DNA of 64,000 nt from Zea mays (Eukaryota > Streptophyta > Magnoliopsida > Poales > Poaceae), in NCBI RefSeq assembly GCF_902167145.1, contig NC_050098.1, forward strand, positions 137,544,207-137,608,206, read 5' to 3'. The translations under genes were made by a program, and so were the position numbers. Position 1 is the stretch's first letter, and each line of letters begins with the position of its first letter. A model generated the notes under the pieces. It was not told the origin of the DNA and searched no databases. It worked only from the letters and a program-made list of their open reading frames with translations. Of the stretch, positions 1 to 9,675 are shown one piece after another.

Positions 1-109
1 ATTTCTTGCACTAAAACTTCATTGTATAGGCAATACTGTTGAAGGGACCTACAACTTCACTTCTACACAACCAAATGGTCTATATCTCACATAAATTGGG
101 ACTAGAGAT

Positions 110-581
110 GTTCCTATCAACGTAGAAGACCATGAAGAAGTGAGAGACCCTTTGGCAGACCACAGACAAAATGAAGCAGAAGACAGAGTGTATGCAGTTG
201 AAGGCGTGGATGTAAATGGTGATAGTCAGGGTGAAAGACCAAAAAGGACTGCTGATGTTTCAAGGAATGGAGAAGAAAATGATCGAAGAGGCAAAAGAAA
301 AGTTCCAGCATAGAAGTATTGATGGAGAGGTACCTAGATTTAGAAGCAAACAAGCTGAAGATGAATCGATACAATTGACAAGAGAAAGGGAGGCAAGAGG
401 AGGAGATGACTTCTCAATTAAGAATTGCATAGCAGTTCTAAACACATTGGAGGTCACAAAGGAAGAGAAGGTCAAAGCCTATAAGGTGTTCAAGGACCCT
501 AACAATCGCCAGATTTTCTTGAGCGCATGCAATGATGATAGAGAGGCTGCATTGATGTGGTTGAGGGACGAGATGGCTTAG
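110..581 (+). pseudogene. Myb/SANT-like protein C-terminal fragment, frameshifted
   Basis: Codons 216-581 encode a charged, helical stretch ending in CIAVLNTLEVTKEEKVKAY, then KDPNNRQIFLSA and a final ALMWLRDEMA before TAG. This resembles the C-terminal tail of plant Myb/SANT-like (Myb_DNA-bind_3) proteins, found both in host genes and as the DNA-binding partner ORF of PIF/Harbinger transposons. Bases 109-311 are also open in another frame, giving an acidic linker and a basic KRTAD/RRGKRK-type patch that ends at a stop near 309. The two frames look like one broken coding region. No SANT helix-turn-helix is present, so the N-terminal part is missing or lies left of the window. Whether it came from a host gene or a Harbinger element cannot be decided here. 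Confidence 0.45.
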
Positions 582-1915
582 CGGGTATACCTATCTAGTT
601 TGCATTTAATTCCTATCTAGTATGTTGTTATTAGTAAACAATAGTTTTATAATAACAATATACTACTAGTATAAAATTATTGATTCTGCCTGTTAACAAA
701 TTTATCCACATGTAAATCGTTGCAGTCCTTTACTGTCAGCATAACATGTGGGTGAATAGTACCTTAGTTGTATTTATTAGTTTATATGACTGTTGGTATT
801 ATTCAAAATATTTTTTATTAGCATAACTTCGTTCTTTTATATGATTGTTGTCAGCCCAAAGCGCTAGCCAATTCTGTCGGTGAGAATCTGATCATTGTTA
901 TTCTTGTATATTTGCAGGCTTTACATCTCCAGGACACTTTTGCTATTACTATATAAAGTTCTAAACTTAGAAGCCTTTTGGCCCAACTTGGTGGTAGACT
1001 GTAACCATGGCCTGGAACTGTGAGTCGTGAGTGATATCTGCATTTTGTTGGATTGAACCTTGGTCTACGAGTGGGACAAAATGACTGCAAGCACCAACTC
1101 TACTTTGTTATTTGTTTTTATCTATTTAAATCATGTGCAAACTGCGACCACCATATTGTCTGTTTGCTAGGACATACATTTATCTTGTTGAAATTGAAAC
1201 TTGGTTATTCTATTAATGGCAGAAATCATAGCAAAAGATTGTATCCTTACTGTCTCACACTTTACTTCATAAGCAATATCACTTTACCTCATAAGCAATA
1301 TTGCAATAGCAATCATGTAGTACCACAGGTTCTTCATGTAGAGCTTCATGTTTAGGACATAAATCATAATGTTCCAGAATGAAGATTCCTATTGTCTTGT
1401 ATTATCTCGTGTACTGAAGGTTCTTTATGTTCAGGGCAGAAATCTTAATGTAGAGCTTGTCATTTTAGATGTATGTACAATGGATCAGATTTCCTGCTTT
1501 TATTTCTTGGACTGGGGCTAACCGAACAAGGAAAAATAGATAGGGAAAAGGGGCAGGGAAAAAGAGGCAGAGAACTAAACAACGTAGGGAAAAAGTGTCA
1601 ACAGGGGATCCATTCAATCCATGTCTGGATTAATTCCACTTGGGGATTGAACCCATACCAACCGAACATGGCCTAAACAATCAAATTTATATACCTGAGC
1701 TAAAATGCTTTTGGAATTGGGACACAATCCAGACATGGAACCAACAGTGAACGTTGTCGATTCAAAGAGACATGTCGCTCGGCTAATGTGACAAAGAATG
1801 GAAAAGTCGGGTTTCTCATCAGCTCTCAAGATACGAACAAAGACGCAGCACCATGACAGATTTGGTAATTTTGGTATAAATAGTTTTACCAAAACTAGGG
1901 GCATGTGTTGGCACC
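582..1915. other. No gene recognised; AT-rich intergenic DNA
   Basis: I find no coding region with a recognisable domain. Short ORFs on both strands lack motifs. Around 1495-1680 the phrase AACCGAACA occurs twice next to GG/CC-rich ends, reminiscent of Tourist/Harbinger-type MITE ends, but the copies are direct rather than clearly inverted, so no element is called. Confidence 0.4.
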
Positions 1916-2263
1916 CAATCCTAGATGAGCCTGGGGTGCTGACCTGGCCAAAGGAGGTCCTTTAGATGAGCCTTGGTGCTGATCTCGCTAAAGGAGGCCC
2001 ACAAAAGGACATATTCTGTCGTAGTAAACATGTAAATAGAAATATACCCTTTTATATAATAGACTAGAGGGAAAAAGAAGTGTGCATCACTTCATCCTGT
2101 GAGGCTATATATTGTAACATATATGCTCATAAATAAAGGAGGAATCTATTCGTTCACCAAATCAGCAGGTGCTTCTCATCCTCTTGGCACATCACTACCC
2201 TTGCCTCAAGGATTTTTCAATGTAAGTGCCATGCTGTCCTGATACGGTCTCTAATCATGTCAA
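1916..2263 (+). repeat. Possible solo or truncated LTR
   Basis: The block begins TGTTGGCACCCAATCC. It has an internal near-duplicate (GATGAGCCTGGGGTGCTGAC and GATGAGCCTTGGTGCTGAT), a TATA-like CTATATATTG near 2105 and an AATAAA-like signal near 2135, then a CT-rich downstream segment. This order (TG start, TATA, poly-A signal) is LTR-like. I see no partner LTR, no target duplication and no coding region beside it, so the boundaries are guesses. Confidence 0.25.
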
Positions 2264-2849
2264 GGTGGTATGGTATCACCACCTTACCCTCGATAGATCC
2301 TGTATTAAGTTATTGTTGGCAATGTCTGCTTGTTATCATGTGTACTTTCAATCTATACATTTATCTCTATGCTTCATGCTATTAGATTGATTTTATACCG
2401 CCACATATGTATCCCTATACCACCTGTCACACTCCACGACATGCTAGCTACACATGTGCACGCGGTAGCTCAGAAGTCCGATACACGTCTGGCACCCTAC
2501 CTTGCATGCTTAGTCTTGTCGTTTACTTCATTGGACTTCTTTGGATGTCCTGATCCATGTCTGTCGTGTCTGGTTAGTAGTTCTCAGTGGTGGATGTTCA
2601 TAGGTTTATCGGTATGATACATGCAATAGATCAGTTCTAGGATGTTCGTATAGATGGCTTGTTGTTTATCTAGCCCTAGATTTGGTTAACAACATGGGTA
2701 ATAACAGTGCTCCTCTAGCCCGCCACTCCCTTCTTGGTTATGCATGTAGTCTGCAACGTTGTAGAGTAAGCAACCAACTTAAGCATGCTTTAGGTAGGTT
2801 TTACTTTCGTGATTGGTTGCTTTTACTGTATATGGGGGCACCATTACAT
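2264..2849. other. No gene recognised
   Basis: Only short ORFs without motifs on either strand. The segment precedes the left break of TatA and may belong to the host DNA or to the interrupted CACTA element. Confidence 0.35.
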
Positions 2850-2931
2850 AGATGGAATCAGTTCATTATGAACTAACACCAACAAAAGAACCACCAACCC
2901 ACCCCCTACATCTACCCCTAAACTACATCTA

Positions 2932-3375
2932 CTACCTAAGCTGGTGGCACCTCGCCACCGATGTCGCCATCGCCGTTGTTGCTGCCCTGCTGCTGTTGCC
3001 ACTTCTGTCGCCTTCGCTACATCCACTGCCTCCTTCGCCACCACCACTATCGCCTTTCCCATCATCCCGACCATCCTTGCCGACCACGCCGCCTTCATCG
3101 TCAACGTCATACTCGTCCTCCTCATCCTCCTCCTCGGACTCCTTCAAGTCACTAAGGTCGGTGCGCTCGAGACCATGGAGGTAGGCCCTCTCCTGCAAGG
3201 ACAACCCCATCGAGTTGTCCATACAGTTGAATGATGGGGAGCCAAGGGAATGTAGAAGAGCCCCCTCATTGGAGAGCTTCGAGTTTCTGAAGTCCTCCAA
3301 CGGTGGAGTCAGAGGACGCTTCTGTTTCTTGCCCTTGGTTTTCTTTTGGCCCTTACCTTCTCCCTTTCCTGCCAT
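2932..3375 (-). CDS. TatA antisense ORF, acidic Gly/Ser-rich protein
   Basis: The minus-strand ORF starts at the ATG at 3375 with a basic N-terminus (MAGKGEGKGQKKTKGKKQKR), then PLTPPLEDF, a middle section with LSLQERAYLHGLERTDLSDL, a Glu/Asp run and a Gly/Ser-rich tail of about 147 residues in all. The same order (MGKGTKRKREPTPPSDDFGD, acidic run, Gly/Ser-rich tail) is seen in the TatB antisense ORF at 57046-57516, so the two are homologous. A longer open frame continues upstream to 3600, but I prefer the ATG at 3375 because a TATA-like box lies about 85 bp upstream on the same strand, matching the TatB spacing. No enzymatic domain is visible; a nuclear or nucleic-acid-binding role is only a guess from composition. 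Confidence 0.6.
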   Translation of the reverse strand: MAGKGEGKGQKKTKGKKQKRPLTPPLEDFRNSKLSNEGALLHSLGSPSFNCMDNSMGLSLQERAYLHGLERTDLSDLKESEEEDEEDEYDVDDEGGVVGKDGRDDGKGDSGGGEGGSGCSEGDRSGNSSRAATTAMATSVARCHQLR

Positions 3376-3457
3376 CAGGGGTTTGTCAAAGAAGAAGAGA
3401 AAGGATTGAAGAAGAAAAGCAATAGACGAGTGAAGAAGTTCATAGCGCGTGAGTGAC

Positions 3458-3469
3458 CTATTTAAAGGA
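3458..3469 (-). promoter_or_regulatory. TATA-like box for TatA antisense ORF
   Basis: On the minus strand the sequence reads CCTTTAAATAGG, about 85 bp upstream of the ATG at 3375. The equivalent TatB antisense gene has TATAAATA about 85 bp upstream of its ATG, which supports this as a promoter element. Confidence 0.45.
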
Positions 3470-4026
3470 GCGAAGGGGTGCCCCTTCGTATTCTGGTCGT
3501 ACAATGAACAGACGCCAGCCTTTAAGGGACATTTAAATTTCCCAGAACTGAGCACTTCTACCACCCTTTGGTAACACATCATCAGGATCTGGTAGATCAA
3601 CTACTCGGACACATCATTACGCCACGTCACCTAAAGCAACTGTTCTCTTGACAAGACGATGTACATATCCACCCATTGAGTGTACAGTTCGGGTTCTCTA
3701 GAAAACACAATCTACGAAATATCAAACGCTAGTCCTGCAAAACGACAAACTTAAGATCGGCGGAAGTCACCGGTCAGCCCCGAGGCAACAGACCTCTATC
3801 GCTGAGCTCAGTTGGTAGTCTCAGTAAAACTTCCTTGCTAGATGCACCCGGACTAGAGTTTAGTCAGTCTGGCTTCAGTCGACCAACCTGTACTCAGTTG
3901 AATCACCCTTAAGCCAAGATCAGTCAGCAAAAATACCATAAAGCTTACCAGAGAAACAAAATAAATACCACAACGATAGGATTTTGGGGCCTTCGAGTTG
4001 ATTGAATACTAAAATCAGCTCGAAGC

Positions 4027-4065
4027 TCGGGGGCTACACCCATTGGGTGCACCTACGGTGCACCC
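4027..4065 (+). repeat. G-tract plus perfect hairpin, TatA
   Basis: CTCGGGGGCT is followed by ACACCCATT and then an inverted repeat, GGGTGCACC, loop TAC, GGTGCACCC (4045-4065). The same module occurs in TatB. The G-tract resembles a polypurine tract, although the LTR does not start directly after it. Confidence 0.6.
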
Positions 4066-4110
4066 AACGGATCAGAATGACAAAAAAAGAAAAAGAAAGA
4101 AAAAGGAAGA

Positions 4111-4809
4111 TGCGCTCAAAAGAAAAGTAACCCAGCTCATCCTTGGAGTCTCGAACCAATTACCATGGGTCATCGTCGCATAGATGCTACCCATGGACCA
4201 TTTAAACAAACCCCTAATAAGTTGGCGCCAAGCTACACTATCGACTCATAGGGGAGGCAGATAACATAACTCCACCAGAAGGATTCCGGAGAGCATGACA
4301 TCAAGGCGTTATCCATGTGAGTGTATCACATAGGAGCCAACAAGATTCCGAATAATGTGCCCTACGTACGAACGAATAGTGGATTGTTTGGCGCCAAGCT
4401 CGGAGGGGAACAACCACCGAAAGAGTCGGCACACAATAGTAGACTTAGATAGAGTTAGATAGACCTCATGGCTTGTAAAGGGATATCTCTCTGGTCACCT
4501 ATATAAGGCTAGGGGGTACCCCTATAGAACTATCTCATCTCATCATCCCTCTCATAGTAACCTCGCCACCATTAGATTGATAGAGAGAATTCACCCACCG
4601 CCATCCATTACTCATTTGTAACCTATCAGCAAACTCAATACTCAGCGCCAACAGGACATAGGGTATTAGCACTCCAGCGGCCTAAACCTGTATAAATCTC
4701 TTGTGTTCCGACTTGCTTCCGCACATACCATCGAGTCGTGATCAATGACGTCGTCCTGCCCAAAAGCATCACGTGGGGTACCCCATGGTGCGCAGTCGGG
4801 TCACAAACA
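4111..4809 (+). repeat. TatA LTR-like region (boundaries uncertain)
   Basis: A purine-rich run (4080-4110) precedes TGCGCTC. A TATA box lies near 4498 in CACCTATATAAGGCTAGGGG, and a CT-rich transcript-start region and CA end follow at 4809. The start coordinate is chosen only by the TG after the purine run and could be wrong by hundreds of bases. Confidence 0.4.
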
Positions 4810-4817
4810 CTTTTGCA

Positions 4818-6740
4818 TGCCTGAACTTAGAAGGAGGAGATCCAACCAACACATCTGATGATGCTACTAATGTAAATGAAATAACTCTTATTCGTCTACT
4901 TGTAATATAAATGTACTTTGCATTATTTGTTATTGAATTTTCTATGTTTCATTTTTAGTAGTCATTCGATTCAGGATTGGGCAAGGTTTTATAAGCCTCA
5001 AGGTCCTACTGGGGCTAAGAACTTTGAAGGTAGATTGAGAATAGAAGAAGTTGTAGCGGACAGGGAACCAAGAGCACTGTTAAAAGCTACAACCAAGATA
5101 TTACAGCTTTCTCGTTAGGGAGCATATGTCGATTAGCATTCAGAGGTGGAAATCAAGTAGTGCCGATGATGTGAATGCGGTCAGTGAAGATCAAACAAAA
5201 ATGTTGTGGATAGGAATTAAAACTAAGTTCACAATCAACGATGAAAGCGAGCAGTTAGTCGGACAATGGGCCATGAAGAAAATGGTCATTTTATTTTAGA
5301 GCAACAAGAAGTATTTATACTAAACCTTTAAGAAGACTAGATAGACACCTGATTTTAATAATTTCCCAAAGTACAGAGAACACTGGGAAAAGTTCCTTAG
5401 ATATAAGACATTCCAAGAGGGGTAGACTAAGGAAGCAATACATAAATCCAGCACCAACAAGAAAGAGTACTTCCACAGACTTGGTCGTGGTGGCTACAAA
5501 CGGGTTGTGGAGGCATGGTCAAAAAGAGTGGTTGAACTAGAGCTTAGGGGGTGTTATCCCATAAAATCATGATTGGCCAGAATGCGCCAAGCATTGGTTC
5601 TATGCCATGGGGACCGTGTATGTGATGACGAGAACTTAGAATATTCGAACAACATAAATGACATCATAGAAAAGCTAATAAATGTTGTGCATAAGACATC
5701 TAAAGGGGAATTTGTTCCCGATAGAGAGAACGGTGAGCTAACTGTTGCACTTAACAAACCAGGGCAACCTGGTCATATAATAGTATACGAGAGTATGCCA
5801 TGGAAGTTTGGATTTGCAAATGACATTGATACATACATAAGTCTACAGAGAGGAAAAGACAATGAGGAGGACAGAGTCAGAAATCTAGAGAAAGAACTTG
5901 TTAGGACTAAAGCATTTATTCTAGATGAGGTACAATGTCAAATGCCAATTCTAGTTAAGTAGTTAACCCAATAGGGGTTAATGCCTCCACCTCCTGAAAT
6001 GGTCAGCCCAAAAAGTCGACGTAGCAATTGCGCGTCCATATAAATCGCCCTTAAGGACAATGGTTCCCAATGGATGATATTGACCATCCAATGCCTAGGA
6101 GCTACATATAGGCGACAGAAACCTGATAACTAAGGTTGCTTATGGTATAACACCTCTACCACTCTCAAGCCCAACATACCATAGGGCCAAAATTCTAGCT
6201 GAGTACTCGGTGGTAAGCGATGGATACAAAGATTTGGAGTTGGACATCAGAGGGGGTGATGATAAAATCGTGCTTTCACAAGTCCTGTATAGATTTGTTC
6301 TATGATAGAAAAGATACATTAAAATACAGAATACCTAGCCAAGAATTGAAGGTGTTGTTCGAAAGAGCCCTCTACCTCCTTCACCTAGTCAAAGGAGCCC
6401 TTTAACGCCTCTGCCAACTCAAAGGAGCCCTGCACCTCCTTCTCCACCATCTTGAAGGAGCCCTCCACTTCCTTCTCCACCTGAACACCATAGAAAAAAG
6501 AGTCGTTCACATGTGCCACCAATGAGTAAAAAGCAAATGCGCATAATACACAGGTAGACAAAGATCAAGAGCACACGTAGTGATTTTTTAACCGAGTCTG
6601 CATAAATTAAGTTACCCTATGATATGATAGATGAGGAGATACATCACGTCATCAATGAATAAGTGAAGGAACACTTCAAGAAGAGAGTTCTAGGGAAGGA
6701 GGCACAATAAACCCTTCAATAAAAGCTTTCTTTGCAAAAA
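4818..6740 (+). pseudogene. CACTA Transposase_24-type (TnpA-like) pseudogene
   Basis: Recognisable pieces occur in order along the plus strand. They are WARFYKPQGPTGAKNFEG (about 4978-5030), a lysine/tyrosine-rich YREHWEKFLRYKTF with HRLGRGGYKRVVEAWSKRV (about 5375-5535), DWPECAKHWFYA in one frame joining HGDRVCDDENLEYSNNIND in another (about 5570-5665), and TSKGEFVPDRENGELTVAL with PWKFGFANDIDTYISLQRG (5698-5860). These match the conserved block of the plant transposase family PF03004 carried by CACTA elements. A Ser/Pro repeat region follows (6360-6480), then a KLPYDMIDEEIHH-like stretch (about 6611-6650). There are at least one frameshift near 5610 and several stops, including TGA near 5571, so the gene is dead. 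Confidence 0.7.
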
Positions 6741-6839
6741 TGAGCAAGCTAGAAAAGAAGCAATCTACCTCAGACTATGAGCGCGTGCTTGGAAAAGAAA
6801 ATAAAAATCTAATAAGAAAAATGTGCCAGGCAATACAAG

Positions 6840-8114
6840 CATGATCAGCCTATAGTCCATCCGCAAGAGGTTCTCGAACTTACAACCCAACTACGCAGAT
6901 TCCTCAATTGGTTCTCGAAGGAATCAGCCACTGGTAGGACTACCAGAGGTGTGTTTGTACAAAAACAATACTTCAATGACAATGAAGTGATGTGGCTCGA
7001 TTTTTTGGATATATTTGAGATATACCAGCAGAATGCGCTAGACCTCTCTCTTATCAGCACATAGGTTCTATAAGTGTTTAATTTCTCTTTTCTCCACTAC
7101 TCAATGCTAACTAAAGTTCTTTCACACCTTCTATGTTTCCTGAAGCATGGAGATACAACGATGTCGTAAATAAGGGATTTACAATATCTTCTTTGTTAAC
7201 CCAGTGCGCGTAAACCAAAGAACAATTAGGGACTTTCGACCGGCAACCCTAAAACATGGCATAAATGCCTTCACAATAAAAACTATATGTAATACATACT
7301 TATTCCATATTATTTTAAGTTAGTGTCTATTTTCTTTTCGTATCCATACCTTTTCAGACTAAGTTTGTATTCTAATTTTTTCTCCATGTTTATAACCTTT
7401 CTATGCCGTTCACTAGGCATTTCTGGTGGTCTCAATGGAAGAAGGCATTTTATTTATCCTTGATTCATTGAGGAAGGTAGTCGAGGACTTAAAAATAAAT
7501 CGTAGACCTTAAAGAGTAATTCTTACCATTTGAACCTAACTATCTAAACCTCTAAATGATTGAATCATGCATGCACAAAGGACTTATAATTTTCATTTTG
7601 CGGTGTCTAGAGCCGGCTACGCCAAAAGCATGTCGGCTTGAACAAAACTCTTAAGATTAGGCTGAACTTTCCGGTACATTTGTAGCTTTCTGATCCCTCA
7701 AGTTATTTAATAATAATATTCCATAATTTTTTTCTCGATTTTCAGCGTTTGATACATGAAAAGGGAACAACTTATGTCGTTACTACGTTTGTGAATTTAT
7801 TCATGGATTCGTAGTTAACATGTCAGTGGCCAAAGATATCTAGGTACATCAATATTTTCTATAGTATTTATGTTGATTTCCTATTAATAGAGCATCTCAA
7901 ATTTTAGTTTAATGCAATAACACTTTTTATTAATGCTATTGGCAAACGACAGATAATAAGGACAAAAGAAGAAGTACTCGCGGTGGATAGGATAGAAGTA
8001 ATTCAAGAACAACTCATAGGGTTTATAAATAAAGAGGTCGTATCTAAAGAGGGACATTTCTATTATGGTGGACAAACTCTTCAAGACATAGAAGACGAAG
8101 AAGATTCATATTAA
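6840..8114 (+). pseudogene. CACTA accessory gene, C-terminal remnants
   Basis: Separate fragments can be read on the plus strand: NPTTQIPQLVLEGISHW (about 6888-6935), YFNDNEVMWLDFLDIFEIYQ (about 6968-7028), FLVVSMEEGILFILDSLRKV (about 7419-7480) and FINKEVVSKEGHFYYGGQTL (about 8029-8090), ending DIEDEEDSY and TAA near 8112. The third fragment has the hydrophobic strand, Asp-Ser pattern of the Ulp1-like (C48) peptidase region often found at the end of CACTA accessory proteins. I cannot see the catalytic His/Cys, so that assignment is tentative. Stops and intron-like gaps separate the pieces. Confidence 0.45.
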
Positions 8115-8208
8115 GAATGTAGAAATGAGGATATAGTTAGAAGTTAGGAAACTTCATAGACATTTGTAAATATTATTGTTAATGTGCATATCCATTTTGT
8201 ATATAGGA

Positions 8209-8212
<4 letters not shown>

Positions 8213-8296
<84 letters not shown>
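8213..8296. repeat. Compound (CA)n(TA)n microsatellite
   Basis: About 35 bases of CA repeat are followed by about 49 bases of TA repeat, ending exactly at the 5' LTR of the Sirevirus element. The TA run resumes after the 3' LTR at 17807. Confidence 0.97.
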
Positions 8297-8298
<2 letters not shown>

Positions 8299-9627
8299 AA
8301 AGGGAATTAGGCTTACACCTAGTCCCTAATTGTTTTTGGTGGTTGAATTGCCCAACACAAATAATTGGACTAACTAGTTTGCCCAAGTGTATAGATTATA
8401 CAGGTGTAAAAGGTTCACACTCAGCCAATAAAAAGACCAAGTTTTGGATTCAACAAAGGAGCAAAGTGGCAATCGAAGGCCCTCTGGTCTGGGAGCACCG
8501 GACTGTCCGGTGTACACCGGACAGTGTCCGGTGCACCACCGGACAGTGTCCGGTGCACCAGAGAACTCCAACGCAAACTCGCTACCTTCGGGAATTTCCA
8601 GAGGCGACTCCGCTATAATTCACCGGACTGTCCGGTGTACACCGGACAGTGTCCGGTGCGCCAAGGAAGATCAGCCTCAGGAACTCGCCAGCTTTGGGAA
8701 ACTCCAACGGCTAGTCCGCTATAATTCACCGGACTGTCCGGTGTGCACCGGACTGTCCGGTGCAACTCCGGAGCAACGGCTAGTCGGCGCCAACGGCTAC
8801 CTGCGGCGCATTAATTGCGCGCGCAGCGCGCGCAGAAGTCAGGCGCGCCCATACTGGCACACCGGACAAGGAACAGTACATGTCCGGTGTGCACCGGACA
8901 CCCAGGTGGGCCCACAAGTCAGAAGCTCCAACGGTCAGAATCCAACGACAGTGATGACGTGGCAGGGGCACCGGACATGTCCGGTGTGCACCGGACTGTC
9001 TGGTGCGCCATCGAACAGACAGGCTCCCAACGACCACTTTTGGTGGTTGGGGCTATAAATATCCCAACCACCCCACCATTCATTGCATCCAAGTTTTCCA
9101 CTTCCCAACTACTACAAGAGCTCTAGCATTCAATTCTAGACACTCCAAAGAGATCAAATCCTCTCCAAATTCCACACAACGCCATAGTGACTAGAGAGAG
9201 TGATTTGCTTGTGTTCTTTCGAGCTCTTGCGCTTGGATTGCTTTCTTCTTTCTTGAACCTTTCTTTGCAATCAAACTCACTTGTAATTGAGGCAAGAGAC
9301 ACCAATTTTGTGGTGGTCCTTGTGGGAACTTTGTGTTCCAAGTGATTTAGAAGAGAAAGCTCACTCGATCCGTGGATCGTTTGAGAGAGGGAAGGGTTGA
9401 AAGAGACCCGGCCTTTGTGGCCTCCTCAACGGGGAGTAGGTTTGCAAGAACCGAACCTCGGTAAAACAAATCTCCGTGTCTCACTTACTTATTCGCTTGG
9501 GATTTGTTTTTGCGCCCTCTCTCGCGGACTCGTTTCTTTATTACTAACACTAACCCCGGCTTGTAGTTGTGTTTATATTTGTAAATTTCAGTTTCGCCCT
9601 ATTCACCCCCCCTCTAGGCGACTTTCA
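8297..9627 (+). repeat. Sirevirus 5' LTR (1331 bp)
   Basis: It runs from TGAAAGGG to TTTCA directly before the primer-binding site. It contains a cluster of CACCGGAC/GTCCGGTG palindromes (8497-9005), a TATA-like GGCTATAAATAT at 9050-9061 and an R/U5 region encoding nothing recognisable. The TATA box places transcript start near 9090. Confidence 0.95.
8497..8775. repeat. Palindrome cluster in Sirevirus LTR
   Basis: Repeated units of the form CACCGGACTGTCCGGTG and CACCGGACA-G-TGTCCGGTG occur in tandem and spaced, each able to fold on itself and each with CCGG sites. Further single copies lie at about 8861-8900 and 8970-9005. The 3' LTR has the same cluster minus one 21-bp unit. Confidence 0.9.
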
Positions 9628-9629
9628 AT

Positions 9630-9641
9630 TGGTATCAGAGC
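9630..9641 (+). other. Primer-binding site, Sirevirus
   Basis: TGGTATCAGAGC, two bases after the 5' LTR, is the standard complement to initiator methionine tRNA used by plant copia elements. Confidence 0.92.
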
Positions 9642-9675
9642 ACGGTGCTTCATTAGAGCCTAACCGCTCGAAGTG

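Larger units (their letters stand above)
2850..4809 (+). mobile_element. TatA: truncated Tat-lineage Ty3/gypsy element, 3' end
   Basis: This segment has the gene order of the 3' end of a Tat-lineage LTR retrotransposon. It holds an antisense ORF (2932-3375, minus), then non-coding DNA, then a G-tract CTCGGGGGCTACACCCATT followed by a hairpin (4045-4065). An LTR-like region follows, with a TATA box (CTATATAAGG near 4498) and an end around CACAAACA at 4809. The G-tract/hairpin pair recurs in TatB at 56067-56100 and 56260-56300 on the opposite strand. Everything 5' of the antisense ORF, including gag and pol, is absent. The sequence right of 4809 reads as a CACTA gene, so TatA probably inserted in the CACTA element and was later truncated. 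The left break near 2850 is approximate and no target duplication can be verified. Confidence 0.65.
4810..8296 (+). mobile_element. Decayed CACTA (En/Spm) element segment
   Basis: The plus strand carries scattered remnants of a CACTA accessory gene in several frames with many stops, from 4810 to about 8114, then a 3' untranslated tail that reaches the CA/TA microsatellite. The 112-bp tail at 8106-8217 is repeated almost exactly at 19897-20010, beyond the Sirevirus insertion and the captured exons. I do not see a CACTA terminal inverted repeat at the left, consistent with loss or interruption by TatA. Confidence 0.6.

Noticed and set aside
2944..3234. Plus-strand ORFs opposite the TatA antisense gene
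   Set aside because: Shadows of the acidic and Gly/Ser codons on the other strand.
8144..8386. ORFs of Thr/His and Ile/Tyr repeats across the microsatellite
   Set aside because: Direct translations of the CA/TA repeat.
8444..9126. ORFs of 100-200 codons in the Sirevirus LTRs (also 16454-17306)
   Set aside because: They come from the palindrome cluster, occur on both strands and are not kept with a coding pattern.
9630..9641. tRNA gene
   Set aside because: Initiator-Met-like sequences here and at 34645 and 47895 are only 12-base primer sites, without tRNA folds.
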